Assembly (NCBI GenBank): GCA_009760885.1
Contig: CM019704.1
Location: 12,112,303-12,176,302, forward strand
Reading direction: 5' to 3'
DNA: 64,000 nucleotides
From: Achatina immaculata
Lineage: Eukaryota > Mollusca > Gastropoda > Stylommatophora > Achatinidae
The notes under the pieces were generated by a model. That model saw only the letters and a program-made list of their open reading frames with translations, was not told the DNA's origin and searched no databases. Positions 32,515-43,839 of this stretch are shown piece after piece (positions within the stretch are counted from its first letter, which is position 1; the number at the start of each line of letters is the position of its first letter). Made by a program: the position numbers and the translations under genes.

Positions 32515-33273
32515 TCATATTAACATTTTACCTTCTTTCGATTTCAGGCATCCTGTGGTATATTTTGTTTTCCTGCCTGTGAGTTCATTAATTCGTTTGT
32601 GCATGTTTTTGCTATCTTTATTATGAGAGTCCTCTATCTGTCTGAATTGTTCATTTAACCACACTTCTTTTGCTTCTCTGCATTTGCTTCTTATTTCTTT
32701 ATTTATCTTGCTATATTTTTTCTCATTATTTTTACTCCTCCTTCTCTTGTCCATCAGTCCTAAGATGTCGTCTGTCATCCATTTATTTTTAGAGGCTTCT
32801 TTTTTTGGTGGTATTATCTTCTTAACAGTTTGGTGGATAGAATCTGTTAACTTTGGCCATTGTTTATCTATACTATTTATCTTTGCTGTTGCATTGTATC
32901 TATTTGTTATAATAACTTTGTATTGTTCTCGCAGTTCTTGGTAATTTTTAAGGAGGTCTGTATTCGGTTTGATATTTCTCGCTTTTCTGCCTGCTTTCTT
33001 TAGCTTTATTCTAATTTTTCCACACAGTGGGTCATGGTCACTATTGCAGTCAGCTCCTGGCATGGTTTTTGTTGTCAGTAATGCATTGCGGAATCGTTTG
33101 TTGATTAATATGTAGTCTATCTGGTTAAAAATCTTTTTATCTGGGCTGCACCACGTTGCCAGTCCTGGAGGATGTTGTTTAAACCAGATGTTTCCTACAA
33201 CCATGCTATGTATTCTTGCCCATTCAATTAATTTACAACCTCTGTCATTCCTCTGTTCCCCCCCCCCCCCCAA
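32515..33273 (-). pseudogene. LINE B copy 2 endonuclease C-terminus and linker
   Basis: NDRGCKLIEWARIHSMVVGN, IFNQIDYILINKRFRNALLT, and PGADCNSDHDPLCGKIRIKL (SDH catalytic block), then linker KKEASKNKWMTDDILGLMDK, KYSKINKEIRSKCREAKEVW and NELTGRKTKYTTGCLKSKEG. The uninterrupted KNNEKKYSKINKEIR shows the pre-insertion state of the LINE C target site at 7555-7565. Confidence 0.88.
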
Positions 33274-33881
33274 TAGTCACCAACGATGTCTGAAGTTCCT
33301 CCTCTACCAATTTTGGCATTGAAATCTCCCATGATTATAGTAACTTCATGTGACTTTGTTTGTTTTAGGGCTGTCTCTATGTCATTATAAAATATCTGTA
33401 CATCTTCTTCAGAACTTTCAGATGTTGGAGCGTACACTTGTTTAATATTTATGTTTATTGGTTGTCCTTTCAGCTGGGCTAGCAGGACTCGGTCCGAGAT
33501 GTTCAAATATCCTACAACTGTCCGTGCCGTTTGTTCATCAAATATTATTTCTACTCCTCGTTCATGTTTCTCACTTCCTGAATATATTATTGTATATTTA
33601 TCAGAGTTTATCTTCCCTGCACCTGTCCATCTAACTTCACTCATTCCTAATATGTTGATCTTCATCATTTCCGTTTCCATCTATACATTTTCTAATTTTC
33701 CAGCCTGGAATAAAGTTCTAACATTCCATGTTGCTATTTTTAACTTGTTAGTTTTGCCACCAGTAGCTTGATGACGATCTGGCCTCACCTGTGGCTCGTG
33801 AGCTGCCTTACCGGACGAGGCTGTTCCAGAGGAACATCCATTAACGTCGTTCATGACAAATCTGTTACTCTGAATAAGCAT
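33228..33881 (-). pseudogene. LINE B copy 2 endonuclease, N-terminal part
   Basis: Starts at MLIQSNRFVMNDVNG (33881), conserved among three B copies. KIATWNVRTLFQAGKLENV ends at a stop at 33681. The next frame has KINILGMSEVRWTGAGKIN, VLLAQLKGQPININIKQVYA and VTIIMGDFNAKIGRGGTSD. A run of about 14 C on the plus strand at 33257-33271 corresponds to an expanded G-run that shifts the frame away from NDRG.KLIEWA. Confidence 0.88.
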
Positions 33882-34232
33882 AAATGTTCTTGGGAGCTAC
33901 AACAGTGGTTTCCCGTTGCCTTCTGCCGGTTTGTGTACGGACTCTCCGCTAGCCTTTGAACTCCCTGTCCTACCCGCAGGGCAGCGGGAGCGAGAGGTTT
34001 TAAGGCGCCTCTTACCCGCCTGGTATTCCTTTCACTGAGAACCTGAGGCACTTTATAGGAGTAGTAGAGCCACCTACTACCCCACCTCGCTCTCTGAGAC
34101 TACCGCCAGTTGGTCCGCGCCTGCTTATTTGGACAACTCCTTATTCACAGGGATCCTCCATATCTGTAGGACTTTCACTATCCGCCACCTGTGACAAGCT
34201 GGGTTGGGGATGGTCCCCCCAGCTTTACCCAA

Positions 34233-34742
34233 GGTTCAAGTATTACAGTCACTATAACACTTTCAAGTTGTGGCTCAAGTATTACAGTCACTATAACACT
34301 TTCAAGTTCTGGTTCAAATATTACAGTCATTATAACACTTTCAAGTTCTGGTTCAAATATTACAGTCATTATAACACTTTCAAGTTCTGGTTCAAATATT
34401 ACAGTCATTATAACACTTTCAAGTTGTGGTTCAAGCATTGCAGTCACTATAACACTTTCAAGTTCTGGTTCAAATATTACAGTCATTATAACACCTTCAA
34501 GTTCTGGTTCAAATATTACAGTCATTATAACACTTTCAAGTTCTGGTTCAAATATTACAGTCATTATAACACTTTCAAGTTGTGGTTCAAGCATTGCAGT
34601 CACTATAACACTTTCAAGTTGTGGTTCAAGTATTACAGCCACTATAACACTTTAAAGTTGTGGTTCAAGTATTACAGCCACTATAACACTTTCAAGTTGT
34701 GGTTCAAGTATTACAGCCACTATAACACTTTCAAGTCGTAGT
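34233..34742. repeat. 39-bp satellite, right part
   Basis: Continues the 30325-30900 array in phase. 13 or so units, several with GTTCTGGTTCAAATATTACA variants. Confidence 0.95.
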
Positions 34743-34861
34743 TCAGCAACAGCAGCAACTGATATCTGCTTGCTCGTTGATTGCACAATTCACAGTCCTT
34801 TACAAATATTACAATCAGCCAGGATATGTTTGTTACACTTTCAGTGACTGGACAGAAATAT

Positions 34862-35165
34862 TACAATCACATGACATCTGTAAACATAGAAGATACAGAA
34901 TAAGCAATGATATCTGTAAATACAGAAGACACAGAATAGGTAATGATATCTGTATATACAGAAGACACAGAATAGGTAATGATATCTGTAAATACAGAAG
35001 ACACAGAATATTTAATGACATCTGTAAACATAGAAGACACAGAATAGGCAATGACATCTGCTAACATAGAGGATAGATAATGGGCAATTATGTCTATAAA
35101 CATAAAAGATACAGAATAGGCAATGACATCTGTAAACACAGAGGATAAAAAACAGGCAATTACAT
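34862..35165. repeat. 36-bp minisatellite
   Basis: GACATCTGTAAACATAGAAG and ACACAGAATAGGCAAT form the unit, about eight copies. Frames are 12-residue repeats (DICKYRRHRIGN). Confidence 0.93.
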
Positions 35166-35423
35166 TTGATAATAGAATTTTCGAAAAGAACTGGGAAAAA
35201 GCATAACTATTTTTTATTCAGAGTAACGGGAATAAATCTGTTCCTCGAACATAAAATAGACTTTTCGCGCTGTTTTTCATATTTCCATGCTGGCCACCGC
35301 TGTTTCTAGCTGTCTCACATCCGGCCGTGGCAGGTTTTGTGTGCGCATGCGCTGTATTTGAAATGCTCAGTTGTTTCCAACAAGTGAATGTAAAGTTTTC
35401 TCTTCTCTGTTTCTTTTTCTACT

Positions 35424-35479
<56 letters not shown>

Positions 35480-36189
35480 CTTTTTCTCCTGTGTTTTCCC
35501 TTTCTTTTTGTTGCCTCTCGATTATGGAAATGGGCCATTTGCTCATTAGTTTGCCCAGTTCAGTTCCAAACAATAATTTATAACCTGCGTTTGTTTTGTT
35601 TGTAGAAACAAACTGGCTGAAACCGCCATGAATGCGTCAAGAATGTTCTATTGAAATCCGGCTCTTATTCCACAGTTGGCTGTGCCAGCAAACACTGGAT
35701 CTGTTGAGGTAGCTCGATGATGTTGCGGTGGAACAGAAAGTATAAGGATTATGATTTGTGTCACTGGTTCAAGTGCCGAGGGGACACATCCGACACGAAT
35801 AACCCGCTCAATTATTGATGTGCACTTGCAGGGAAAATGAATTGGCAGTGAAAATAAGAATCCTCTGTTGAGAAAACCAGATCCATTTTTGTTTATTTTG
35901 CCGTCAGTTTATGACTGGAAATGAGGCGCATTGTTGCAATCAGAGTTATTTCCCTGAAGACCACGTGTATCCATGGCGATGAAGAACGAGAAGCTTGTAG
36001 CGCCCTCTATAACGTGTGGTCTTTGTTTCTCACCAACATGGCCTAGTACAAGGCGAGAAAAACCGTGTAAATCTGTCACAGTTGATCACTTTCTGCTAAC
36101 AGATCGGTACTAGGCGGTTATTAAAACTTGACTTGACAGTGACTCACCCGTCCAAAACTTAAATAAATATTTGGCGATGGAGTCGGAGA
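35166..36189. other. Apparently single-copy sequence with a TC microsatellite
   Basis: (TC)n at about 35428-35476. TGCGCATGCGCT at 35342-35353 matches the NRF1 palindrome. No open frame with a recognisable domain. Possibly host regulatory or unannotated sequence. Confidence 0.4.
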
Positions 36190-36204
36190 GTCTAGGATCT
36201 TTAC

Positions 36205-36372
36205 TGCAGCAATGTGTAAGTATCCTGACTCTAGACAGTAATAAGTAAGTATCCTGGCTGTAGACAGTAATGTGTATGTATCCTGGCTGTAGACAGTAAA
36301 AGTAAGTATCCTGACTGTAGACAGTAATGAGTAAGTATCCTGGCTGTAGACAGTAAGTTGTAAGTATCGCGG
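36205..36372. repeat. 29-bp minisatellite
   Basis: AGTAAGTATCCTGGCTGTAG plus ACAGTAATG, about six units. Confidence 0.9.
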
Positions 36373-36489
36373 CTGAAGTAACTTGTATATATCATGTTCA
36401 CAAGAATACAATATGCCAAACATGTTAAATAACAAGACAGACTAGTAACACTCTTAAAGGAAAACGAAGTTTCTTAAAAACATCAAGAA

Positions 36490-37762
36490 CTATGATAGCA
36501 CGTGTGAAACTCGTAAATGACGATAGTCACGACTTCTGAGACACGTAAATGACGATAGACAAGACTTCTGAGACACGTAAATGATGGTAAACAAGACTTA
36601 TGTGACACGGTGATGACAATAGACAAGACTTGTGAGACACGGTGATGACGATAGACAAGACTTGTGAGACACGTAGATGAAAATAAACAAGACTTGTGAG
36701 ACACGGAGATGGCAATAGACACGACGTGTGAGACACGTAAATGACGATAGATAAGACTTGTAAAACACACAAATGGCGATAGATAAGACTTGTGAAATAT
36801 GTAAATGAAGATACAAAAGACTTGTGAGACACGTAAACGATGATAAACAAGATTCGTGAGACACGGAGATGACTATAGACAAGACTTGTGAGACACGTAA
36901 ATGATGATAAACAAGACTCGTGAGACACGGAGATGACCATAGACAAGACTTGTGAGACACGTAAATGATGATAAACAAGACTCGTGAGACACGGAGATGA
37001 CCATAGACAAGACTTGTGAGACAGGTAAATGACGATAGACAAAACTTGTGGGACATGTAAATGACTATAGACAAGACTTGTGGGACATGTAAATGACTAT
37101 AGACAAGACTTGTGAGACATGTAAATGACTATAGACAAGACTTGTGGGACATGTAAATGACTATAGACAAGACTTGTGAGACATGTAAATGACTATAGAC
37201 AAGACTTGTGAGACATGTAAATGACTATAGACAAGACTTGTGGGACATGTAAATGACTATAGACAAGACTTGTGGGACATGTAAATGACTATAGACAAGA
37301 CTTGTGAGACATGTAAATGACGATAGACAAGACTTGTGGGACATGTAAATGACTATAGACAAGACTTGTGAGACATGTAAATGACTATAGACAAGACTTG
37401 TGGGACATGTAAATGACTATAGACAAGACTTGTGGGACATGTAAATGACTATAGACAAGACTTGTGAGACATGTAAATGACGATAGACAAGACTTGTGGG
37501 ACATGTAAATGACTATAGACAAGACTTGTGGGACATGTAAATGACTATAGACAAGACTTGTGGGACATGTAAATGACTATAGACAAGACTTGTGGGACAT
37601 GTAAATGACTATAGACAAGACTTGTGGGACATGTAAATGACTATAGACAAGACTTGTGGGACATGTAAATGACTATAGACAAGACTTGTGGGACATGTAA
37701 ATGACTATAGACAAGACTTGTGAAATAAGTAATGGCAATAGAGAAGACTTGTGAGGCACGGA
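36490..37762. repeat. 32-bp satellite
   Basis: GACTATAGACAAGACTTGTG with GGACATGTAAAT, about 39 copies. The left third is diverse and everything from 37020 to 37700 is nearly uniform. Confidence 0.96.
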
Positions 37763-37767
37763 AAAAA

Positions 37768-38105
37768 AAAACATCTGAAAATAGTAAATGTTAAGACATA
37801 AAACATCCGAAAATGGTAAATGTTAAAACATAAAACATCTGAAAATGGTAAATGTTAAGACATAAAACATCTGAAAATGGTAAATGTTAAGACATAAAAC
37901 ATCTGAAAATGGTAAATGTTAAGACATAAAACATCTGAAAATGGTAAATGTTAAGGCATAAAACATCTGAAAATGGTAAATGTTAAGAGATAAAACATCT
38001 GAAAATGGTAAATGTTAAGACATAAAACATCTGAAAAAAGTACATGATAAGAGATAAAACGACTGAAAAAAGTAAATGATAAGAGATAAAACGACTGAAA
38101 AAACA
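37768..38105. repeat. Second 32-bp minisatellite
   Basis: AACATCTGAAAATGGTAAAT plus GTTAAGACATAA, about ten copies. It abuts the previous array and has the same unit length but no obvious sequence identity. Confidence 0.94.
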
Positions 38106-38155
38106 CAAATGAAAATGAACAGTTATTGTGAATCCGAAATCGGAAAGGACAAGGC

Positions 38156-38550
38156 CTATTCAGTCATTTGCATGTCCCGTTGCCTCCCTAACAGCTCTCC
38201 TGTAGGCCTCTCAGTCAGTCAGTAATGTGCATGTCCCGTTGCCTCCCTAACAGCTCTCCTGTAGGCCTCTCAGTCAGTCAGTAATGTGCATGTCCCTTGT
38301 GGAACTTTGCCTCCCAAACAGCTCTCCTGTAGGCCTCTCAGTCAGTCAGTAATGTGCATGTCCCTTGTGGAACTTTGCCTCCCAAATAGCTCTCCTATAG
38401 GCCTCTCAGTCAGTCAGTAATGTGCATGTCCCTTGTGGAACTTTGCCTCCCAAACAGCTCTCCTGTAGGCCTCTCAGTCAGTCAGTAATGTGCATGTCCC
38501 TTGTGGAACTTTGCCTCCCAAATAGCTCTCCTGTAGGCCTCTCGGTTGTG
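38156..38550. repeat. 68-bp tandem array derived from the LINE D 3' end
   Basis: About six units, each TCAGTCAGTCAG plus the antisense of the last 55 or so bases of LINE D (GTGCATGTCCCTTGTGGAAC, CTCTCCTGTAGGCCTCTC). The innermost unit runs directly into the LINE D copy at 38551. The first two units lack an internal stretch (CCCGTTGCC junction). Confidence 0.93.
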
Positions 38551-39312
38551 AGCAAATTGGCCTGCTGCTGATGCGTCCATTTGTAGATCATCAACGATGC
38601 CTTGCAGCCATCTTCGCCTTGGTCTTCCTCTCTTTCTTATGTACTCTTCCAAGACGGCATTTTCTAGATTATCATGACGTTTAATGTGTCCAAAATATTA
38701 AGTTTTCTCTCTTTATTCCTCTTTACTGGCCAGCCTTCTTCAATATTAAGTTCTTGTAGTATGGATATATTTGTTGTTTTTTGTGTCCATGATATTTGGA
38801 GAACTCTTCTGTAGCATTTACATTCAAAAGCATTTATGTGTTTCTCAGCTGTTTTGTTAAGTGTCCAGGTCTCACAGGCATATGTTGCGATGGGAAAGAT
38901 GCATGCCCTTAAAAATCTTATTTTTGTTGTTCTGTTTGTTCTTTCCACAGCTTCTTTAGTTGTTTTACTTTCTGAAGAGCGATAGATGTCCTCCTTTTAA
39001 TTTCCCTCATTGTATCTTCATTATTAGTTAGCAGTGATTCAAGATATTCAAAACACTCCACTTCTTCCAGTTTGTCCTCATTGATACATATATCAGCTGC
39101 CTTGTTTGTTTTGTCAGTCGTCATCAATTTAGTTTTCTTCGCATTAAGATAGAGGTTTTGCTCTTCGCTGTTCTTACGGACTGACATAATTAGTTTTTCC
39201 ATTCCTTTTTTGTGTTGTGTACAGTAATACTGTGTCATCAGCATATCTAATCTCTGATATTTCATAACCTCCAATTGTTATGGCATTGTAATATTCTTTG
39301 TCTACATCTTCT
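38551..39312 (-). mobile_element. LINE D copy: 5'-truncated 3' third
   Basis: Minus strand from just after YADD to the end of the ORF. 38918-39274 carries LIMSVRKNSEEQNLYLNAKK, TKLMTTDKTNKAADICINED, CFEYLESLLTNNEDTMREIK and TSIALQKVKQLKKLWKE. 38664-38948 carries FLRACIFPIATYACETWTLN and CYRRVLQISWTQKTTNISIL. The downstream end (RGRPRRRWLQ..) enters the 68-bp array. A frameshift lies near 38940. It is closely similar to the copies at 29500-30240 and 53458-54150. Confidence 0.9.
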
Positions 39313-39539
39313 CTATCGTTCCTCACTGTGTTAATTTACATATTTAATTAAAACACGTAAATAACAAGTGATAAATATTTGTAATACGTTAATGAAAATA
39401 ACAAGAGATAAAGAATTGAAACACGTTAGAGATAATAACAAGAGATAAACATTTGAAAACGAAAATAAACGAATCCAATTATTTGATTTGCTATTTTTCA
39501 ATTCCATCTGCAAAAAGAGATCTGTTTATTTTGAAGGGA

Positions 39540-40740
39540 GTTTATGGAGAGATGGTAGCGTAGAGAGTAGAGTGAGTTACTGGAGAGATGGTAGTATAGA
39601 GAGTAGAGTTAGTTACTGGAGAGATGGTAGTGTAGAGAGTAGAGTTAGTTAATGGAGAGATGGTAGTGCAGAAAGTAGAGTTAGTTAGTGGAGAGATGGT
39701 AGTGTAGAGAGTAGAGTTAGTTAGTGCAGAGATGGTAGTGTAGAGAGTAGAATTAGTTAGTGGAGAGATGATAGTGTAGAGAGTAGAGTTAGTTAGTGGA
39801 GAGATGGTAGTGTAGAGTTAGTTAGTGGAGAGATGATAGTGTAGAGAGTAGAGTTAGTTAGTGGAGAGATAGTAGTGTAGAGAGTAGAGTTAGTTAGTGG
39901 AGAGATGGTAATGTAGAGGGTAGAGTTAGTTAATGGAGAGATGGTAGTGCAGAAAGTAGAGTTAGTTAGTGGAGAGATGGTAGTGTAGAGTAGAGTTAGT
40001 TAGTGCAGAGATGGTAGTGTAGAGAGTAGAATTAGTTAGTGGAGAGATGATAGTGTAGAGAGTAGAGTTAGTTAGTGGAGAGATGGTAGTGTAGAGTTAG
40101 TTAGTGGAGAGATGATAGTGTAGAGAGTAGAGTTAGTTAGTGGAGAGATAGTAGTGTAGAGAGTAGAGTTAGTTAGTGGAGAGATGGTAATGTAGAGGGT
40201 AGAGTTAGTGGAGAGATGGTAGTGTAGAGAGTAGAGTTAGTTAGTGGAGAGATGGTAATGTAGAGAGTAGAATTAGTTAGTGCAGAGATGGTAGCGTAGA
40301 GAGTAAAGTTAGTTAGTGGAGAGATGGTAGTGCAGAAAGTAGAGTTAGTTAGTGAAGAGATGGTAGTGTAGAGAGTAGAGTTAGTGTAGAGATGGTAGTG
40401 TAGAGAGTAGAGTTAGTTAGTGTAGAGATGGTAGTGTAGAGACTAGAGTTAGTTAGTGAAGAGATGTTAGTGTAGAGAGTAGAGTTAGTTAGTGGAGAGA
40501 TGGTAGTGTAGAGAGTAGAGTTAGTTAGTGGAGAGATGGTAGTGTGGAGAGAGAGTCGATGAATGGAGAGATGGTAATGTAGGGAAAGAGTGGATCATTC
40601 GAGAAATGGTAGTGTGGAGGAACACTAAGTCAGTGGAGAGATGGTAGTGTGGAGAGAGAGGTCAGTGGAGAGATGGTAGTGTGGAGAGAGACTGGGTCAA
40701 TGGAGAGATGGTAATGTGGAGACAGAGTATGTAAATTGAG
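39540..40740. repeat. 36-bp satellite with higher-order structure
   Basis: GAGAGATGGTAGTGTAGAGA and GTAGAGTTAGTTAGTG form the unit, about 33 copies. A block of eight or so units, marked by an AATGGAGAG/GTGCAGAAAG pair, recurs with a period of about 281 bp (39651 and 39932). Confidence 0.95.
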
Positions 40741-40744
40741 AGAT

Positions 40745-41330
40745 GGTAGTGTGGAGGAGAGATTTTTCACAGAGGTGAGAGATGAAAGTGTGGAGGAGAG
40801 ATTTTTTATCAGGTGAGAGATGAAAGTGTGAAAGAGAGATTTTTACTGAGGTGAGAGATGAAAGTGTGGAAGAGAGATTTTGAGTCAGGTGAGAGATGAA
40901 AGTATGGAGGAGAGATTTTGACTGAGGTGAGAGATGAAAGTGTGTAGGAGAGATTTTGAGTCAGGTGAGAGATGAAAGTGTGTAGGAGAGATTTTGAGTC
41001 AGGTGAGAGATGAAAGTGTGTAGGAGAGATTTTGAGTCAGGTGAGATATGAAAGTATGGAGGAGAGATTTTGACTGAAATGAGAGATGAAAGTGTGTAGG
41101 AGAGATTTTGACTGAAATGAGAGATGAAAGTGTGTAGGAGAGATTTTGAGTCAGGTGAGATATGAAAGTATGAAGGAGAGATTTTGACTGAAATGAGAGA
41201 TGAAAGTGTGTAGGAGAGATTTTGACTGAAATGAGAGATGAAAGTGTGTAGGAGAGATTTTGAGTCAGGTGAGAGATGAAATTGTGGAGGAGAGATTTTG
41301 AGTCAGGTGAGAGATGAAAATGTGAAGGAG
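40745..41330. repeat. 38-bp minisatellite
   Basis: GAGAGATTTTGAGTCAGGTG and AGAGATGAAAGTGTGTAG, about 15 copies. It follows the 36-bp array and shares GAGAGATG, so it may derive from it. Confidence 0.93.
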
Positions 41331-41604
41331 AAATTGTGTGGAGTGCAGATTTTGAGTCAATGGAGAGATGGAAGTGTAATAGGGAAAATGGGTCAGCAGG
41401 CAGATGGTAGATGGAAGGAAGGGTGGTTCTGGAAAGATGTGAAAGCATAGGCGTGAAAGTGAACGCAGTTTGAATCTTGTACTGGAAAAACTCAGCCTAA
41501 TGTTGTGGAAGTCTTCCATGTTGTCTAAGAGGAAGAATTTCTCTATGAGGCTGCAGAGTTTCTCTTGCTAGAGAAACGTTACCATTGTAAAAGACAGTCC
41601 GCGT

Positions 41605-41805
41605 GGGTTTTCTATGTTGATTGATAATGATTCTTGTGAGTTTTCTATATTGATTGATAATGATCATTGTGGATTTCCTACGTTGATTGATAATGATCAT
41701 GTGTGTTTTATATGTTGATTGATAATGATCCTTGTGGATTTTCTATGTTGATTGATAATGATCCATGTGTGTTTTCTATGTTGATTGATAATGATCCTTG
41801 TGAGA
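41605..41805. repeat. 33-bp minisatellite
   Basis: TGTTGATTGATAATGATCCT plus TGTGGATTTTCTA, about six units. Confidence 0.92.
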
Positions 41806-41884
41806 ACTCCACACTGTACGGTTCCTTGCCAACGCTAAATTTCCAGAGCGGCTTTAGGAAAAAGTTTAGGATTCAGCGTCGAAC

Positions 41885-42245
41885 TTGTGTTTCTTGTTGC
41901 CTACACTGTACTTGTGCTTCCTGCTGCCTACACTGTACTTGTGTTTCTTGCTGCCTACACTGTACTTGTGCTTCTTGCTGCCTACACTGTACTTGTGTTT
42001 CTTGCTGCCTACACTGTACTTGTGCTTCTTGCTGCCTACACTGTACTTGTGTTTCTTGCTGCCTGCACTGTACTTGTGTTTCTTGCTGCCTACACTGTAC
42101 TTGTGCTTCTTGCTGCCTACATTGTACTTGTGCTTTTTGCTCCTTACCCTGTACTTGTGTTTCTTGCTGCCTACACTGTACTTGTGCTTCTTGCTGCCTA
42201 CACTGTACTTGTGTTTCTTGCTGCCTACACTGTACTTGTGCTTCT
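41885..42245. repeat. 27-bp minisatellite, stop-free in four frames
   Basis: Units of TTGTGTTTCTTGCTGCCTAC plus ACTGTAC, about 13 copies, alternating GTGTTTC and GTGCTTC to give a 54-bp higher-order unit. Frames such as CASCCLHCT and KKHKYSVGS repeats are a by-product of the unit length. Confidence 0.95.
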
Positions 42246-42246
42246 T

Positions 42247-42357
42247 GATCTGGCTCTTGGTCTGTCTCCGTTTATCACTTCTTTGTAAGCTTTCTTTGTC
42301 TGTCTCTTCTCGTCCATCCTCTCCAAGTGTCCAAACCATATCAGTCTGTTATTTTTC
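42247..42357 (-). mobile_element. LINE J scrap: C-terminal RT-associated domain
   Basis: The minus strand reads RLIWFGHLERMDEKRQTKKA then YKEVINGDRPRARSR. The WFGH..RM......K.AY......RPR.R arrangement is the post-thumb region of non-LTR retrotransposon ORFs. Only about 110 bp survives, and it adjoins the 27-bp array directly. It does not match families A-I. Confidence 0.65.
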
Positions 42358-42784
42358 ATAATGCTAGTTACAAGTGGAGACTGGAATAGCGCTTGCATTT
42401 CTTTGTTATTCTAATTTTCCATTCTTGTGATATAGTAATTCCCTTACAATGCTAACTTTTAAATTACACATTACCTTCCAGTGTTAACTTTTAAAGTTCA
42501 TTGATGTAGGGCGCGTTTATTAACAGAAAGCGTTGGAAGATATACAAGCTGAGAATTTTGGGCTGTATTTTAGGAATCTTCACAAAATATTTGACAAGTT
42601 AAAAGGCTGGCAAATATTTGGTTAAGCAGATTGTATCGCTGATCTGAGAAGATTTCTCAGTAATCTTTCTTAGACTAGCTGGCTGGCCAGAAGCTCCAGA
42701 TGTCACAAGTCGGCTTTTTAGCATTTTATTTCCCGGTATAATCTCTAACATTGACATCCAGATATAGGACACTTTGTGCTCGGA
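42358..42784. other. No gene seen
   Basis: AT-rich single-copy sequence. A weak pair of ACACATTACCTTCCAGTG-like words occurs near 42440-42490 only. Confidence 0.45.
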
Positions 42785-43600
42785 TATGTTTTAAGTCATA
42801 CACCTGCAGCTATATGTTTTAAGTCATACACCTGCAGCTATATGTTTTAAGTCATACACCTGCAGCTATATGATTTCAGTCATAGACCTGCAGCTATATG
42901 ATTTCAGTTATAGACCTGCAGCTATATGTTTTAAGTTATAGACCTGCAGCTATATGATTTCAGCTATAGACCTGCAGCTATATGTTTTAAGTCATAGACC
43001 TGCAGCTATATGATTTCAGCTATAGACCTGCAGCTATATGATTTCAGTTATAGACCTGCATCTATATGATTTCAGTTATAGACCTGCAGCTATATGATTT
43101 CAGCTATAGACCTGCAGCTATATGATTTCAGTTATAGACCTGCAGCTATATGATTTCAGTTATAGACCTGCAGCTATATGATTTCAGTTATAGACCTGCA
43201 GCTATATGATTTCAGTTATAGACCTGCAGCTATATGATTTCAGTTATAGACCTGCAGCTATATGATTTCAGTTATAGACCTGCAGCTATATGATTTCAGT
43301 TATAGACCTGCAGCTATATGATTTCAGTTATAGACCTGCAGCTATATGATTTCAGTTATAGACCTGCAGCTATATGATTTCAGTTATAGACCTGCAGCTA
43401 TATGATTTCAGTTATAGACCTGCAGCTATATGATTTCAGTTATAGACCTGCAGCTATATGATTTCAGTTATAGACCTGCAGCTATATGATTTTAGTTATA
43501 GACCTGCAGCTATATGATTTCAGTCATAGACCTGCAGCTATATGATTTCAGTCATAGACCTGCAGCTATATGATTTCAGTCATAGACCTGCAGCTATAGG
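42785..43600. repeat. 28-bp satellite with a PstI site in each unit
   Basis: TATAGACCTGCAGCTATATG plus ATTTCAGT, about 29 copies, very uniform from 43020 to 43480. Each unit carries CTGCAG and CAGCTATA. Confidence 0.96.
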
Positions 43601-43835
43601 ACAAATTAAAAGATAACACATATCCTTCAAGAATACAAAAGTTGTAAATGTGCAGCATGTTCTGAAGTCGCTTGTTCTACGGTAAGATATTGTCTCTGTT
43701 AAAGTGAAGTCACACGAAGAGCCAGATTTTTACACACTAAAGTAGATATTTTCTACATTCATTTCATCAGGCTTATAGAAGAGAAATTTACACTGACAGG
43801 ACTAAAATAAATATATTCACATACATGCGAAACAT
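43601..43835. other. No gene seen
   Basis: Short single-copy spacer between arrays. Confidence 0.4.
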
Positions 43836-43839
43836 TCGA

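Larger units (their letters stand above)
30901..34232 (-). mobile_element. LINE B copy 2: structurally complete 3.3-kb element
   Basis: Inserted in the 39-bp satellite with GGTTCAAGTA at both edges (30891-30900 and 34233-34242). On the minus strand: about 350-nt leader (33882-34232), endonuclease, linker, RT, C-terminal domain and an ATG tail (plus CATCAT, 30902-30916). Being flanked by direct repeats with the longest leader, it is the best guide to the B family's full length (about 3.33 kb) and start. It is inactive: a G-run near 33260 breaks the endonuclease, further breaks lie at about 32510 and 33680, a TAA and one-base deletion lie near 31840-31880, and a TAG lies just after the YADD. 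Confidence 0.93.

Noticed and set aside
34178..34741. 154-codon frames in the 39-bp satellite
   Set aside because: Open on both strands through the unit length of 39; no coding evidence.
35367..35605. Serine/leucine-rich or RE-repeat protein
   Set aside because: Created by the TC dinucleotide microsatellite.
41703..42361. Cysteine-rich frame resembling a secreted CxxC-repeat or toxin-like peptide
   Set aside because: It is the 27-bp minisatellite read in one of several equally open frames. No signal peptide, and the upstream part is a different tandem repeat.
42785..43600. CRISPR-like array (regular 28-bp repeats)
   Set aside because: No unique spacers; units are head-to-tail, and the sequence context is clearly eukaryotic.
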